From: Paramixta manurensis
Lineage (GTDB): Bacteria; Pseudomonadota; Gammaproteobacteria; Enterobacterales; Enterobacteriaceae
Assembly (NCBI RefSeq): GCF_013285385.1
Contig: NZ_CP054212.1
Coordinates: 1 to 64,000 of the forward strand
Direction of reading: 5' to 3'
Length of the DNA stretch: 64,000 nt
Shown: positions 16,640-24,771 of the stretch, one piece after another
How the letters are laid out: every line of letters begins with the position of its first letter
How positions within the stretch are numbered: the first letter of the stretch is position 1
Notes under the pieces: generated by a model
Seen by the model: only the letters and a program-made list of their open reading frames with translations
Told to the model about the DNA's origin: nothing
Databases searched by the model: none
Position numbers and translations under genes: made by a program

Positions 16640-17929
16640 ATGGAATTAACCTCTTCAGTAAAACCTACGCGTCGGCGTTATTTAACATTGTTAATGATCT
16701 TTATTACCGTGGTTATTTGTTACGTTGACCGCGCTAATTTGGCTGTCGCGTCAGCACATATTCAGAAAGAGTTTGGTATCAGCAAAGCCGAGATGGGATA
16801 CATCTTCTCAGCGTTCGCCTGGCTCTATACCTTGTGTCAGATCCCCGGCGGCTGGTTTCTTGACCGCGTAGGCTCGCGCCTGACCTACTTTATCGCTATT
16901 TTCGGCTGGTCGATCGCCACGTTACTACAAGGGTTCGCCTCTGGCTTGTTATCGCTGATTGGTTTACGGGCGATTACCGGTATTTTTGAAGCACCCGCTT
17001 TCCCAACCAATAATCGGCTGGTCACGAGCTGGTTCCCGGAGCAGGAGCGCGCCTCTGCTGTCGGGTTCTACACTTCAGGGCAGTTCGTGGGGTTGGCTTT
17101 CCTGACCCCGCTGCTGATTTGGATTCAGGAACTGATGAGTTGGCACTGGGTGTTCATCCTCACCGGTGGTATTGGCATCATCTGGTCCTTTATTTGGATC
17201 AAATGTTACCGTGCGCCGCGTGACAGCAAAGCCATCAACCAGGCAGAAATGGAGTATATCCGTGCGGGCGGCGCAATGGTGGATGGTGATGCCCCGGCGG
17301 AGAAAAAAACGCGCACGAAGTTGTCCCGCGCAGACTGGAAACTGGTGTTTCATCGCAAGCTGGTGGGGGTTTATCTTGGGCAATTCGCCGTGGCATCGAC
17401 GCTGTGGTTCTTCCTGACGTGGTTCCCAAATTATCTGACGCAGGAAAAACATATTGCCGCTTTAACCGCCGGTTTTATGACCACCGTACCATTCCTGGCG
17501 GCCTTCTTCGGCGTGATTTTGTCCGGCATTGTGGCGGATAAGTTGGTGAAGCGCGGGTATTCACTCGGCTTCGCGCGTAAAACACCAATCATTTGTGGTT
17601 TGCTGATCTCTACTTGCATCATGGGCGCAAACTACACCGATGATCCGATCTGGATTATGGTGTTAATGGCGCTGGCCTTCTTTGGTAACGGTTTTGCGTC
17701 AATCACTTGGTCGCTGGTTTCCTCGCTGGCGCCGATGCGTCTGATTGGCTTGGTCGGCGGTATGTTCAACTTTATTGGCGGCCTGGGCGGCATTACCGTA
17801 CCGTTAGTAGTGGGATATTTAGCTCAAGACTATGGTTTCGCTCCGGCGTTAACCTATATTTCGGTGGTGACGCTGCTTGGCGCGCTGTCGTACATCTTGC
17901 TGGTTGGCGATGTGAAACGCGTCGGCTAA
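16640..17929 (+). CDS. dgoT: D-galactonate:H+ symporter (MFS)
   Basis: Inner-membrane transporter of the anion:cation symporter family. 429 aa with 12 predicted membrane segments. The first has DRANLAVAS, with the conserved Asp-Arg typical of the family, and a GGWFLDRVGSR loop A motif lies near 70. It brings in galactonate for DgoD/K/A. The gene follows dgoD as in E. coli and ends before a strong terminator. Confidence 0.93.
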   Translation: MELTSSVKPTRRRYLTLLMIFITVVICYVDRANLAVASAHIQKEFGISKAEMGYIFSAFAWLYTLCQIPGGWFLDRVGSRLTYFIAIFGWSIATLLQGFASGLLSLIGLRAITGIFEAPAFPTNNRLVTSWFPEQERASAVGFYTSGQFVGLAFLTPLLIWIQELMSWHWVFILTGGIGIIWSFIWIKCYRAPRDSKAINQAEMEYIRAGGAMVDGDAPAEKKTRTKLSRADWKLVFHRKLVGVYLGQFAVASTLWFFLTWFPNYLTQEKHIAALTAGFMTTVPFLAAFFGVILSGIVADKLVKRGYSLGFARKTPIICGLLISTCIMGANYTDDPIWIMVLMALAFFGNGFASITWSLVSSLAPMRLIGLVGGMFNFIGGLGGITVPLVVGYLAQDYGFAPALTYISVVTLLGALSYILLVGDVKRVG

Positions 17930-17937
17930 ATCAATGG

Positions 17938-17968
17938 ATAGTGGCCGGGCATGTCCGGCCACTATTTT
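17938..17968 (+). terminator. Rho-independent terminator after dgoT
   Basis: Perfect 11-bp stem (17938-17948 with 17955-17965), a 6-nt loop and a short T-run (17965-17968). It ends the dgo operon. Confidence 0.85.
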
Positions 17969-18047
17969 CGACTGGCAGCGGTAAAATAGCTGCGTCCTGT
18001 GTTCCTTTGGCGTAATTTGTCTGGCATTCACTGAAGAGAGATGCCGC

Positions 18048-19316
18048 ATGACTGAAAAACAGCTCACCTTCGACGCTCGTCATCATCAACTGACCAATAT
18101 CAACGTCTGGACTGCCGACAGCCAATGGCTGGTTTATGATGTGCGCCCATCCGGCGCCTCGTTCACCAGCCTGACAATCGAGCGTGTTAATGCCGATAAC
18201 GGCGCGACAGAGGTGCTCTATCAGGCGCGAGATGGCGCGCATGTTGGCGTTGTCACTGCCAGCCCGGATTTGCCGCCGCGTTATCTGTGCATCCATGGTC
18301 CCGAACATCCCGATGCCGACTGGCACTATGATTTCCATCACCGACGCGGCGTCATTATCCAGCACGGTATTGCTGAGAATTTGGATGCGTGCGACATTAC
18401 GCCGCCTTTTACGCCCGGCGCTTTACGGGGTGGTTCGCATGTGCATGTTTTTAGCGCCGACGGTAGCCGCATCAGCTTTACCTATAATGATCACGTTATG
18501 CATCAGCGCGCAATCGAGGAGGATTTGCGTAACGTCGGCGTGGCGGTGCCGCTAGGCGCGGTATGTCCACCGAAGCAGCACCCGCGAGAATATGACGGTA
18601 GCCACTTCTGCGTACTGGTCAGCCAAACCACCGTGACGCCGCAACCGGGCAGCGATGAGATAAATCGCGCCTATGAAGAGGGATGGGTTGGGAACCAAGG
18701 CTACGTTAAACCGGATGGCCGCCAGCAACGTTGGGCGTTAGCCTTTATTGGCGATACGCTGGCGGAGAATGGCGTGAAAGTCGCGGAAGTGTTTATCGTG
18801 GACTTGCCTGATGAGCTGGCGGATTATGCGTTGGCTGGTGAAGCGCCGCTGGAGGGAACTGAAACACGTTTACCCGCGCCGCCGCGCGGCGTGCGGCAGC
18901 GTCGGTTGACCTTTACTGCGCAACGACGCTATCCTGGTCTGGTCAGTCAACCACGCCACTGGCTACGAGCCTCGCCTGATGGCAGCGACATTGCTTTTTT
19001 GATGAAGGATGATGATGGCGTAGTGCAACTTTGGACGGTTTCACCTAACGGTGGCGAGCTGCGACAAGTCACTCACAGCGTATCAGGGGTTCAATCCGCC
19101 TTTAGTTGGCATCCGCAAGGAAAACAGGTCGCGTTTATTTGCGATAACAGCGTAATGGTTTGCACCATTGCCACTGGCAAGATGACACGCCTGACCGCGC
19201 GCAGTGAAAAGGCGCCCGATGCCGAGGCGGTGGTATTTTCCCCGGACGGCGGGCAGATAGCCTTTACGCGTGAATTAGCCGGTTTCCGGCAGATCTTCAC
19301 TGTTGCGACGCGTTAA
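18048..19316 (+). CDS. yidR: YidR-like TolB/beta-propeller protein (DUF3748)
   Basis: 422 aa protein of the DUF3748 family, known in E. coli as YidR, lying in the same neighbourhood (yidQ-yidR-dgo). C-terminal WD40/TolB-like repeats are visible (WLRASPDGSDIAF, FSWHPQGKQVAF, VVFSPDGGQIAF, spaced about 45-50 residues), which suggests a beta-propeller. No signal peptide. Its role is unknown; oligogalacturonide-lyase-like propellers share the fold. Its 3' end overlaps the convergent yidQ by 20 bp. The cbrA gene found between yidR and dgoT in E. coli is absent. Confidence 0.82.
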   Translation: MTEKQLTFDARHHQLTNINVWTADSQWLVYDVRPSGASFTSLTIERVNADNGATEVLYQARDGAHVGVVTASPDLPPRYLCIHGPEHPDADWHYDFHHRRGVIIQHGIAENLDACDITPPFTPGALRGGSHVHVFSADGSRISFTYNDHVMHQRAIEEDLRNVGVAVPLGAVCPPKQHPREYDGSHFCVLVSQTTVTPQPGSDEINRAYEEGWVGNQGYVKPDGRQQRWALAFIGDTLAENGVKVAEVFIVDLPDELADYALAGEAPLEGTETRLPAPPRGVRQRRLTFTAQRRYPGLVSQPRHWLRASPDGSDIAFLMKDDDGVVQLWTVSPNGGELRQVTHSVSGVQSAFSWHPQGKQVAFICDNSVMVCTIATGKMTRLTARSEKAPDAEAVVFSPDGGQIAFTRELAGFRQIFTVATR

Positions 19317-19665
19317 CCGCCAGCGGCGCATCGCCGGGAAGCGTGTCTTGCGTATGGCTTAACTTCTCTTCTTTCAGCACCCGTTCATGCGGCGAGTCGA
19401 TAGATTTATCGTCGTCATGACGGGCGTAGTCCCACGGTAATAACAGCGTATCCAGCACGGCGGAAAAGGGGAGATCGATCAGCGCCAGCGGCTTCAACGC
19501 CCAGCTCGTGTGATCGTCGGTCAGCATTTCCGCACTGGCGCGCGTACCTGGATAGTAACCCTGGCTGGCGCCGGTATGTGTCATTACGCTGGAACAACCC
19601 GTTGTGGTGCCCAGTGAACAGCAGACCAATACGCCTGCCAGGCGGTATGTCTTTATTGCTTTCAT
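19297..19665 (-). CDS. yidQ: YidQ-like lipoprotein (DUF1375)
   Basis: 122 aa from the internal Met (start 19665), which gives a short signal peptide and a TTGC-SSVM segment where the Cys (about residue 24) would be lipidated. The lipobox is imperfect, with Thr at -3. The following motif HTGASQGYYPGTRASAEML and LPWDYARHD match E. coli YidQ in pattern. Predicted outer- or inner-membrane lipoprotein of unknown role. It converges with and overlaps yidR by 20 bp. Confidence 0.82.
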   Translation of the reverse strand: MKAIKTYRLAGVLVCCSLGTTTGCSSVMTHTGASQGYYPGTRASAEMLTDDHTSWALKPLALIDLPFSAVLDTLLLPWDYARHDDDKSIDSPHERVLKEEKLSHTQDTLPGDAPLAVNASQQ

Positions 19666-19715
19666 CTTTATTATCCCTTCAGTCACGGCATACTGCCTGG
19701 CTGAGCGCCTCCCGT

Positions 19716-19768
19716 CATACTTCAAACCGCAGGTGCGCTAACGCCCTCCTGCCACTTGAATTATCCCG
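19716..19768. repeat. Palindromic intergenic repeat-like element
   Basis: Interrupted inverted repeat: TTCAA (19721-19725) and GCAGG (19729-19733) mirrored by CCTGC (19748-19752) and TTGAA (19756-19760). The edge sequences CCCGTCATACTTCAA and CACTTGAATTATCCCGG resemble the flanks of short palindromic repeats common in Erwiniaceae and related genomes. It lies upstream of yidQ. Genome-wide copies were not counted, so membership in a repeat family is an inference. Confidence 0.5.
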
Positions 19769-19895
19769 GAACTAAATTCACCGATGGGGTTCTACCCGGC
19801 CACTCTGCGGTGACTCACATCTGCCTGATAGCAATATTGTCCCCTGAGTGTATGACATTGCTTGTTGTTTGTTTAAAAATATTGCCTTCTTACCT

Positions 19896-19923
19896 CTTGA
19901 AAGCGACATGATTAACCCCATTT
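19896..19923 (+). promoter_or_regulatory. Heat-shock (sigma-32) promoter of ibpA
   Basis: CTTGAAA at 19896-19902 and CCCCATTT at 19916-19923, separated by 13 bp, match the sigma-32 -35 and -10 consensus well. It places the ibpA transcript start near 19930, leaving a 5' leader of about 110 nt. Confidence 0.85.
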
Positions 19924-19929
19924 TTTAGT

Positions 19930-20039
19930 CATGGTCACAAAAGAATGCGCCGACAGGGCATTAATTTAGGGCCACGCAACTTGTCCATTGGGGAAAGTTG
20001 CACATTAACCTACTCGCTGATATTCAGGAGCTTATTATT
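19930..20039 (+). ncRNA. ROSE-type RNA thermometer in the ibpA leader
   Basis: The leader contains a stable hairpin (GCAACTT 19976-19982 / AAGTTGC 19995-20001) and then a weak one in which the conserved U(U/C)GCU element (TCGCT, 20014-20018) faces the AGGAG ribosome-binding site (20026-20030). This is the hallmark of ROSE elements, which melt on heat shock to release translation. The ibpA ROSE element is established in enterobacteria. Leader boundaries are approximate. The rest of the 374-bp yidQ-ibpA gap (19666-19890) holds only the palindromic element described separately. Confidence 0.75.
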
Positions 20040-20456
20040 ATGCGTAATTTCGATCTCTCACCCCTTTATCGTTCTGCCATTGGGTTTGACCGTTTGATTA
20101 ACCTTCTGGAATCCGGCCAAGGCCAGAGTAACGGCGGCTATCCTCCGTACAACGTTGAACTGGTCGATGAAAACCATTACCGAATTACTATTGCCGTGGC
20201 GGGCTTTGCCCAGAGTGAGCTTGACATCACCGCCCACGACAATTTACTGATTGTGCGCGGCGCCCACCCGGAAGAGCAGCCTGAGCGCCAGTATCTCTAC
20301 CAGGGCATTGCCGAGCGCAATTTCGAACGTAAATTCCAGCTTGCCGAACATATTGTGGTACGCGATGCCCGTTTAGAAAACGGCCTGTTATACATCGAGC
20401 TGGAACGTATCGTGCCTGAAGCAATGAAACCGCGCCGCATTGATATTCTGAACTAA
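20040..20456 (+). CDS. ibpA: Small heat-shock protein IbpA
   Basis: Cytosolic holdase of the alpha-crystallin (Hsp20) family that binds aggregating proteins and hands them to DnaK/ClpB. 138 aa (E. coli IbpA 137) beginning MRNFDLSPLYRSAIGFDRL. The alpha-crystallin domain is about 35-125, with AERNFERKFQLAEHI and GLLYIELER, and a C-terminal IxI-like tail (RRIDILN). The start is fixed by the AGGAG site and homology; an upstream TTG frame extension is spurious. E. coli has ibpB directly after ibpA; here a terminator follows and no second sHsp is present, consistent with single-sHsp lineages. Confidence 0.96.
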   Translation: MRNFDLSPLYRSAIGFDRLINLLESGQGQSNGGYPPYNVELVDENHYRITIAVAGFAQSELDITAHDNLLIVRGAHPEEQPERQYLYQGIAERNFERKFQLAEHIVVRDARLENGLLYIELERIVPEAMKPRRIDILN

Positions 20457-20463
20457 TCAAAGC

Positions 20464-20492
20464 AAAACGCCGCTCTGGCAGCGGCGTTTTTT
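20464..20492. terminator. Bidirectional terminator, ibpA / eamA-like
   Basis: An 11-bp stem AAAACGCCGCT (20464-20474) / AGCGGCGTTTT (20480-20490) with a 5-nt loop. T-runs exist on both strands, so it serves convergent ibpA and the minus-strand operon ending at 20516. Confidence 0.9.
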
Positions 20493-20515
20493 ACTCTCGT
20501 CACGTCACGTCGCCG

Positions 20516-21430
20516 CTATTGATGTTGTTCCCGCACCACCCGTACCTGTGACAGCAATCCGCCGAATACATTCAGTAGTAAACCTACGATAATCACCCCG
20601 ACGCCGGTAATTTCCTGTGCCGACAGTGTTTCATCAAGGAACAGCGCCGCGCTCAGCATCCCAACCACCGGTACTAGCAGCGTCAGCGGCGCCACACGCC
20701 AGGTTTCATAGCGACTCAGTAGGCTTCCCCAAATCGCATAACCGATAATGGTGGCGATAAAAGCCAGATAGATGAGCGCCAGCACCGTTTTCAGGTTGAT
20801 ATTCATCAAGCTCAAAATAATTGTCGATTGGCCTTCAAACAACCACGCGCTGGCGAAAAAAGGCACCACCGGCACTAAAGCGCTCCATACCACCAGCGAC
20901 ATGACCGGCACTTTGGTATTACGCATAATCACTTTGTTGGTGATGTTACCCATGCCCCAAGAGAGCGCGGCAGCCAGGGTTAACAACATGGTGGTGAGCG
21001 TAATCCCGGTGGTTACCTGGCCGGTCACACCGGCGGTGGCTAACATAAACATACCAATAGTGGCGATAAGAATTCCGGCGATATGATTCCAGCGCAGTTT
21101 TTCCGCCAGTAACAGCGCACCGAGTAACAGCGTGAAAAAAGCTTGCGCCTGCACCACCAGCGAAGCAATCCCGGCGGGCATACCCAGTTTGATCGCCAGA
21201 AACAAAAAGGCGAACTGCCCAAAGCTCATCGTCATGCCATAAACGATCAGCCAACGCAGCGGCACTTTAGGCGGTTTGACGAAGAAAACCGCCGGGAAGG
21301 CCACCAACAGGAAACGCAAACCGGCCAGCAAAAAGGGCGGCATATCATGGAGGCCGACTTTAATGACGACAAAATTAATTCCCCAAGCCACCACGACACA
21401 CAGCGCAAGCAACATATCTTTGACTGACAT
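20516..21430 (-). CDS. EamA-family exporter
   Basis: 304 aa from Met at 21430 (GGAAAGG Shine-Dalgarno just upstream), with ten membrane segments in two EamA repeats. It is close to E. coli EamA/YdeD, an exporter of cysteine/O-acetylserine-type metabolites (shared VVVAWGINFVVIKVGLHDMPP and SRYETWRVAPLTLLVPVVG). Last gene of the six-gene minus-strand operon. The context suggests it exports the operon's product or an intermediate, which is inference. It ends at a bidirectional terminator shared with ibpA. Confidence 0.82.
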   Translation of the reverse strand: MSVKDMLLALCVVVAWGINFVVIKVGLHDMPPFLLAGLRFLLVAFPAVFFVKPPKVPLRWLIVYGMTMSFGQFAFLFLAIKLGMPAGIASLVVQAQAFFTLLLGALLLAEKLRWNHIAGILIATIGMFMLATAGVTGQVTTGITLTTMLLTLAAALSWGMGNITNKVIMRNTKVPVMSLVVWSALVPVVPFFASAWLFEGQSTIILSLMNINLKTVLALIYLAFIATIIGYAIWGSLLSRYETWRVAPLTLLVPVVGMLSAALFLDETLSAQEITGVGVIIVGLLLNVFGGLLSQVRVVREQHQ

Positions 21431-21453
21431 AACCTTTTCCTTTCCGGGGCGCG

Positions 21454-21951
21454 TTACGCGTTGGTCACCATCGGCGTGGCGATATTGCCGGTACAACTTT
21501 CGCCAACCACGCGAAAATAATCATTCACATCCAACGCGATAGATTTCTCTAACTCTCCGGCATTAAAAAATAACGTCCCGGCTGCACGTAGGCGCTCATC
21601 CACCAGCAACGCCAGGCGAGAATCAAAGCTAAAAGGCGGCACGGCACCCATAACGCATTGCGTCAATTCCTGTGCCGTTTCTGGCGGCGCGAAACTGGAT
21701 TTCTTTCCACCGACGGTTTTTGCGACGCCTTTAAAATTGACCTTACTGTCACCGGGTACAATCGCCAGCACATAACGTGGCGGTTCGGCTCCCGCCAAAA
21801 CCTGTAATACCATGGCCTTAGCGGCCTGATGCAGTGCGTTGCCGCGAATGGCGCTAATCGCTTCGGTATGCCCTTCAGCCGGATGCGTAATCACGCGGAA
21901 ATCGGCCTGTTCCTCATTCAGCAATGCCACTACTTTTTCAAATGTTGTCAT
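21454..21951 (-). CDS. YbaK/YeaK-like aminoacyl-tRNA deacylase domain protein
   Basis: 165 aa from ATG 21951. Single YbaK/ProX editing domain, most like the YeaK (ProXp-y) subgroup: HPAEGHTEAISAIRG, KAMVLQVL, Lys in GDSKVNFKGVAKTVGGKKSSFA, and GAVPPFSFDSRL. Known relatives hydrolyse mischarged aminoacyl-tRNAs in trans. Inside a putative amino-acid-analogue operon it could protect the producer by clearing a non-proteinogenic amino acid from tRNA; that is a hypothesis. It lies 29 bp after the oxygenase gene and 23 bp before the exporter gene. Confidence 0.85.
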   Translation of the reverse strand: MTTFEKVVALLNEEQADFRVITHPAEGHTEAISAIRGNALHQAAKAMVLQVLAGAEPPRYVLAIVPGDSKVNFKGVAKTVGGKKSSFAPPETAQELTQCVMGAVPPFSFDSRLALLVDERLRAAGTLFFNAGELEKSIALDVNDYFRVVGESCTGNIATPMVTNA

Positions 21952-21980
21952 CACACCCTTCCTCATTGGTTGGAAAAAAG

Positions 21981-22781
21981 TTAACTCCAGGCCATCGCCT
22001 GCTTCATTTTTCGGTCGGTTAAACCAAAGAAGAAGCCCATGGTGATGCGGGTTTGCCCGGCAACACGATCGATTTCGTGATACCACGCCGGGTTAAAAAT
22101 GTAGATGTCGCCGCTGCGCGGTCGGAATTCGCAGATTTCACAATCCTCTACCACGGCATCCTGATAACCCAGTTCCCCCGGCGTTTTAAAACGTTCATCT
22201 TCCGGCTCCCAGCGCTTTTTATAGATGCGTAACGCGCCGCCTTCGCTGCACTCTTGCAGGCAAACCACACAGCTCAACTGGTGATGGATTTGGGTGACCA
22301 CCAGGCCGCTCTCTGCCGCGTCGCGCACGATATGATCGTTATGCAGCGGATTCGCGACGCCATCGGCGTGGAAGCGCACTATCGATCCGGCATACTCACC
22401 CAGCCCCGGCTCTACCGCAGTCTCAAGCTGCTCTAACTTGAGAGAGCGTTTCACCCAGGCATAAACGTCCTGCTTCAGGGCATCCAGCGAAGAGGGCAAC
22501 GCAGGCTGAATATCACGTAGCTCGGTGAAGTAGTTTTCTGGCGTGGCGGTATGGCGGGCCAGATAAGGGCCCAACGTGGTTAATGCGCCATTGGGATAGT
22601 GAGAAACGCGAATTCTCTCCCGGCATGCATGCAAATCATCCACCACTTGTTGGCGTGTCTCCGACGAGAGAAAGTTGCGTAATACCAGCAGTGGCACGCG
22701 TGCGGTGACGATATCGTCAAGCCAGGTGGTTTCAACAAACATGGTCGGATTAATAACGCGAATTTGATTAAAAATGGCCAT
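21981..22781 (-). CDS. 2-oxoglutarate/Fe(II)-dependent oxygenase
   Basis: 266 aa with a non-haem Fe(II)/2OG dioxygenase fold: iron ligands His147 and Asp149 (LHNDH) and His235 (WYHEIDRV), and 2OG-binding Arg245 (TRITMGFF). Such enzymes hydroxylate, desaturate or halogenate amino acids and peptides. The Asp is present, so hydroxylation-type chemistry is more likely than halogenation. The substrate is unknown. It follows the amidotransferase gene by 3 bp and is probably translationally coupled. The N-terminal ~125 residues match no domain I recognise. Confidence 0.8.
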   Translation of the reverse strand: MAIFNQIRVINPTMFVETTWLDDIVTARVPLLVLRNFLSSETRQQVVDDLHACRERIRVSHYPNGALTTLGPYLARHTATPENYFTELRDIQPALPSSLDALKQDVYAWVKRSLKLEQLETAVEPGLGEYAGSIVRFHADGVANPLHNDHIVRDAAESGLVVTQIHHQLSCVVCLQECSEGGALRIYKKRWEPEDERFKTPGELGYQDAVVEDCEICEFRPRSGDIYIFNPAWYHEIDRVAGQTRITMGFFFGLTDRKMKQAMAWS

Positions 22782-22784
22782 GAT

Positions 22785-23492
22785 CTACTCCGCAAAAGTG
22801 ATTTCATGCAGTTGGTGATTGCTCATTCGATGCCAGTGCGCGGCGGCGCCCAGCGCCGGAATCTGTTCCGAAGCGATAATTGTGCTACGCGTGTTTTGAC
22901 AGCAATGCAGGGTGAAATAGTGAGGGTAGGGCGTATCGTCCGGATGCCATTGCCAAGCCCAGGCTTGCTGGTCGGTAAAAAAGAACGCGTTACCGGCGCT
23001 GCCGCCAGGCGCGACGTTGGCCATCTTTTCCTGCAAATAGCGTTGGGTAAAATCTGACGGCGTCACTCCGTCGACCACGTATTCGAGGTATTCCGCTGAG
23101 TCGAACTGTGAAGCGGGCAAACCGAGGTTTTGGTAAATGGTGGGCAAAAAACCGTTATGCATCATATACCACTGCGTACCGCCGCTCTGGCGCAGCAGGG
23201 GATGAGAGAACTGAATGCCGCTATTTTTACTCAGCGTCGCATGGCGCACATGTATTGCCAGCAAGCGTGTCTGCAGCGCTTTGATATTCAGTTCGGGCAG
23301 CGCATCGGCAAAGCGACCGGTACCATGCAAGGTGCGGATTTGACCATTGTCCAGCCACAAACAGCCCCAACCGTTGGGATGCTGCTTAATCAGGCCTTCA
23401 TGCTGCGCGGTTTCACCGCAGCTCATTGCCCTTGCCGCCTCGATCACCTCGGCAACGGAGAAATCCCCGTGCGCCATAATCATTCTGCACAT
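22785..23492 (-). CDS. Class II glutamine amidotransferase (YafJ/EgtC-like)
   Basis: 235 aa. Nucleophile Cys2 after Met1 (MCRMIMAHGD), Arg/His region IHVRHATLSKNSG near 80, HNGFLP near 113, and a SAEYLEYVV stretch: the Ntn-hydrolase GATase II pattern in a stand-alone form like YafJ/EgtC. It could supply ammonia from glutamine to the PP-loop enzyme of this operon, resembling a split asparagine-synthetase-like pair, or hydrolyse a gamma-glutamyl amide as EgtC does. The choice cannot be made from sequence. It overlaps the ATP-grasp gene by 13 bp. Confidence 0.83.
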   Translation of the reverse strand: MCRMIMAHGDFSVAEVIEAARAMSCGETAQHEGLIKQHPNGWGCLWLDNGQIRTLHGTGRFADALPELNIKALQTRLLAIHVRHATLSKNSGIQFSHPLLRQSGGTQWYMMHNGFLPTIYQNLGLPASQFDSAEYLEYVVDGVTPSDFTQRYLQEKMANVAPGGSAGNAFFFTDQQAWAWQWHPDDTPYPHYFTLHCCQNTRSTIIASEQIPALGAAAHWHRMSNHQLHEITFAE

Positions 23493-24757
23493 TGCAAATC
23501 CCTCCTTGCCGGAAGGTGATGGATAGAGGTCACTGAATTAAACAGCGCCATAATTTCTCGTGGGTCGGCGGCTTCAAGGCGCAAGGTGCCGAGAATACCG
23601 GCATGGCGGGTTAAATCGGCATACAGCGCGGAGTCATGGGAAACAATCAACTGCGGCAAGGCAATCGGCGGCGCAATAGTGCCGCGCTGGTTTTGATGGA
23701 TCCACAGCTCTGCAGCCGCCAACTGTGGACGCTGACGTAAACGCAGTTGCCCCACGGCATGGTGCGGCGTATCAAAGGGTAAACCGCCAAAGTTTTTCCC
23801 TTGTTCCAGATTAAAGGCGATTTCCGCCCAGTTAAGCCCGGTGACTTCTTTTACCAGGTTCACAACGCCCATGCCGGAGAGGCGGAAGCCCATTTCAAGA
23901 AAATGAGGCACGCCATTAACCACAATAAAATCGATATGAAAGGCGCCTTGCCGATAGTCGAAGATCTTGCAGCAAAAATGCATTAGGCGCGTGAAAGCCG
24001 GTGGTAAATCGTGCGCGGCAACCCCAACATGCCCCGACTCGTAAAAGCCGATTGGCCCGTCGCCCTCGCCAATGCGCTCAATGAGCTTTTGGCAACAGGT
24101 CAGCGCGTAGGGTCGGCCTTCACAGACCACGCCTTGCAGTGAGTACTCTTGGCCTTCAAGACAGCATTCGACGATAAAGCCGGAGAAGCAGCGTCCACCA
24201 TAGTTCATGGTGGAAACCAGGCTCATCACCGCCTTGTCGAGTTCTTGCGGCGTTTTCACCAGCCAAACGCCTAACCCGCCGCCACCATCGACTGGCTTGA
24301 TCACGCAGGGATAAATCAATGCGTTACGCGCATCTTTGATACTGAGCGCCGAGGCGAAAAAACGAAATTCCGGCTGGGGAAAGCTGGGCAGTGCTTTTTT
24401 CAGCGCCATCCGTTGCGCATATTTATCCAGCGGAATAAAACATTGGCGGTCAAGCGGGTCGGCGAGCATTTCACGTACCCGTCCGGCGCTTTGGTTATAG
24501 GCTTCAAAACCGGCTAACACGACCTGCGGATGCTCCAGTAAACCGGCGTTCATCCAAGCCTGCATCACTTCATACGGGCTTTCCGGTCGGTTAATACGCA
24601 ACACCATATCGAAAGGCAGATTCAACCCAATGGATTGATAATCAATAAAATCGCCCATTTCGGCCAGTACGGTAAAATATCCTTCTCGCTGCGCGACCTC
24701 ACAGTAAGGATTCTGACCATCCCGGGTTGCGCCAATTTGCAGAAAGATTTTTTTCAT
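23480..24757 (-). CDS. ATP-grasp ligase
   Basis: 425 aa with an ATP-grasp domain: nucleotide-binding Lys and glycine-rich loop in VIKPVDGGGGLGV (about 152-164), and the metal-binding strand HIDFIVVNGVPHFLEMGFRLSG shortened to its key residues Asp276, Glu288 and Arg292. ATP-grasp ligases activate a carboxylate as acyl-phosphate and join it to an amine, as in dipeptide natural products and D-Ala ligases. A GAGGGTG Shine-Dalgarno precedes ATG 24757, 14 bp after the PP-loop gene. Residues 1-110 form a pre-ATP-grasp-like domain. Substrates unknown. Confidence 0.82.
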   Translation of the reverse strand: MKKIFLQIGATRDGQNPYCEVAQREGYFTVLAEMGDFIDYQSIGLNLPFDMVLRINRPESPYEVMQAWMNAGLLEHPQVVLAGFEAYNQSAGRVREMLADPLDRQCFIPLDKYAQRMALKKALPSFPQPEFRFFASALSIKDARNALIYPCVIKPVDGGGGLGVWLVKTPQELDKAVMSLVSTMNYGGRCFSGFIVECCLEGQEYSLQGVVCEGRPYALTCCQKLIERIGEGDGPIGFYESGHVGVAAHDLPPAFTRLMHFCCKIFDYRQGAFHIDFIVVNGVPHFLEMGFRLSGMGVVNLVKEVTGLNWAEIAFNLEQGKNFGGLPFDTPHHAVGQLRLRQRPQLAAAELWIHQNQRGTIAPPIALPQLIVSHDSALYADLTRHAGILGTLRLEAADPREIMALFNSVTSIHHLPARRDLQCAE

Positions 24758-24771
24758 GGTTCACCCTCGAT

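Noticed and set aside
21952..22086. N-terminal extension of the YbaK-like protein into the oxygenase gene
   Set aside because: The extra residues are not part of the domain and overlap the 3' end of the upstream coding sequence; ATG 21951 gives the usual family length.
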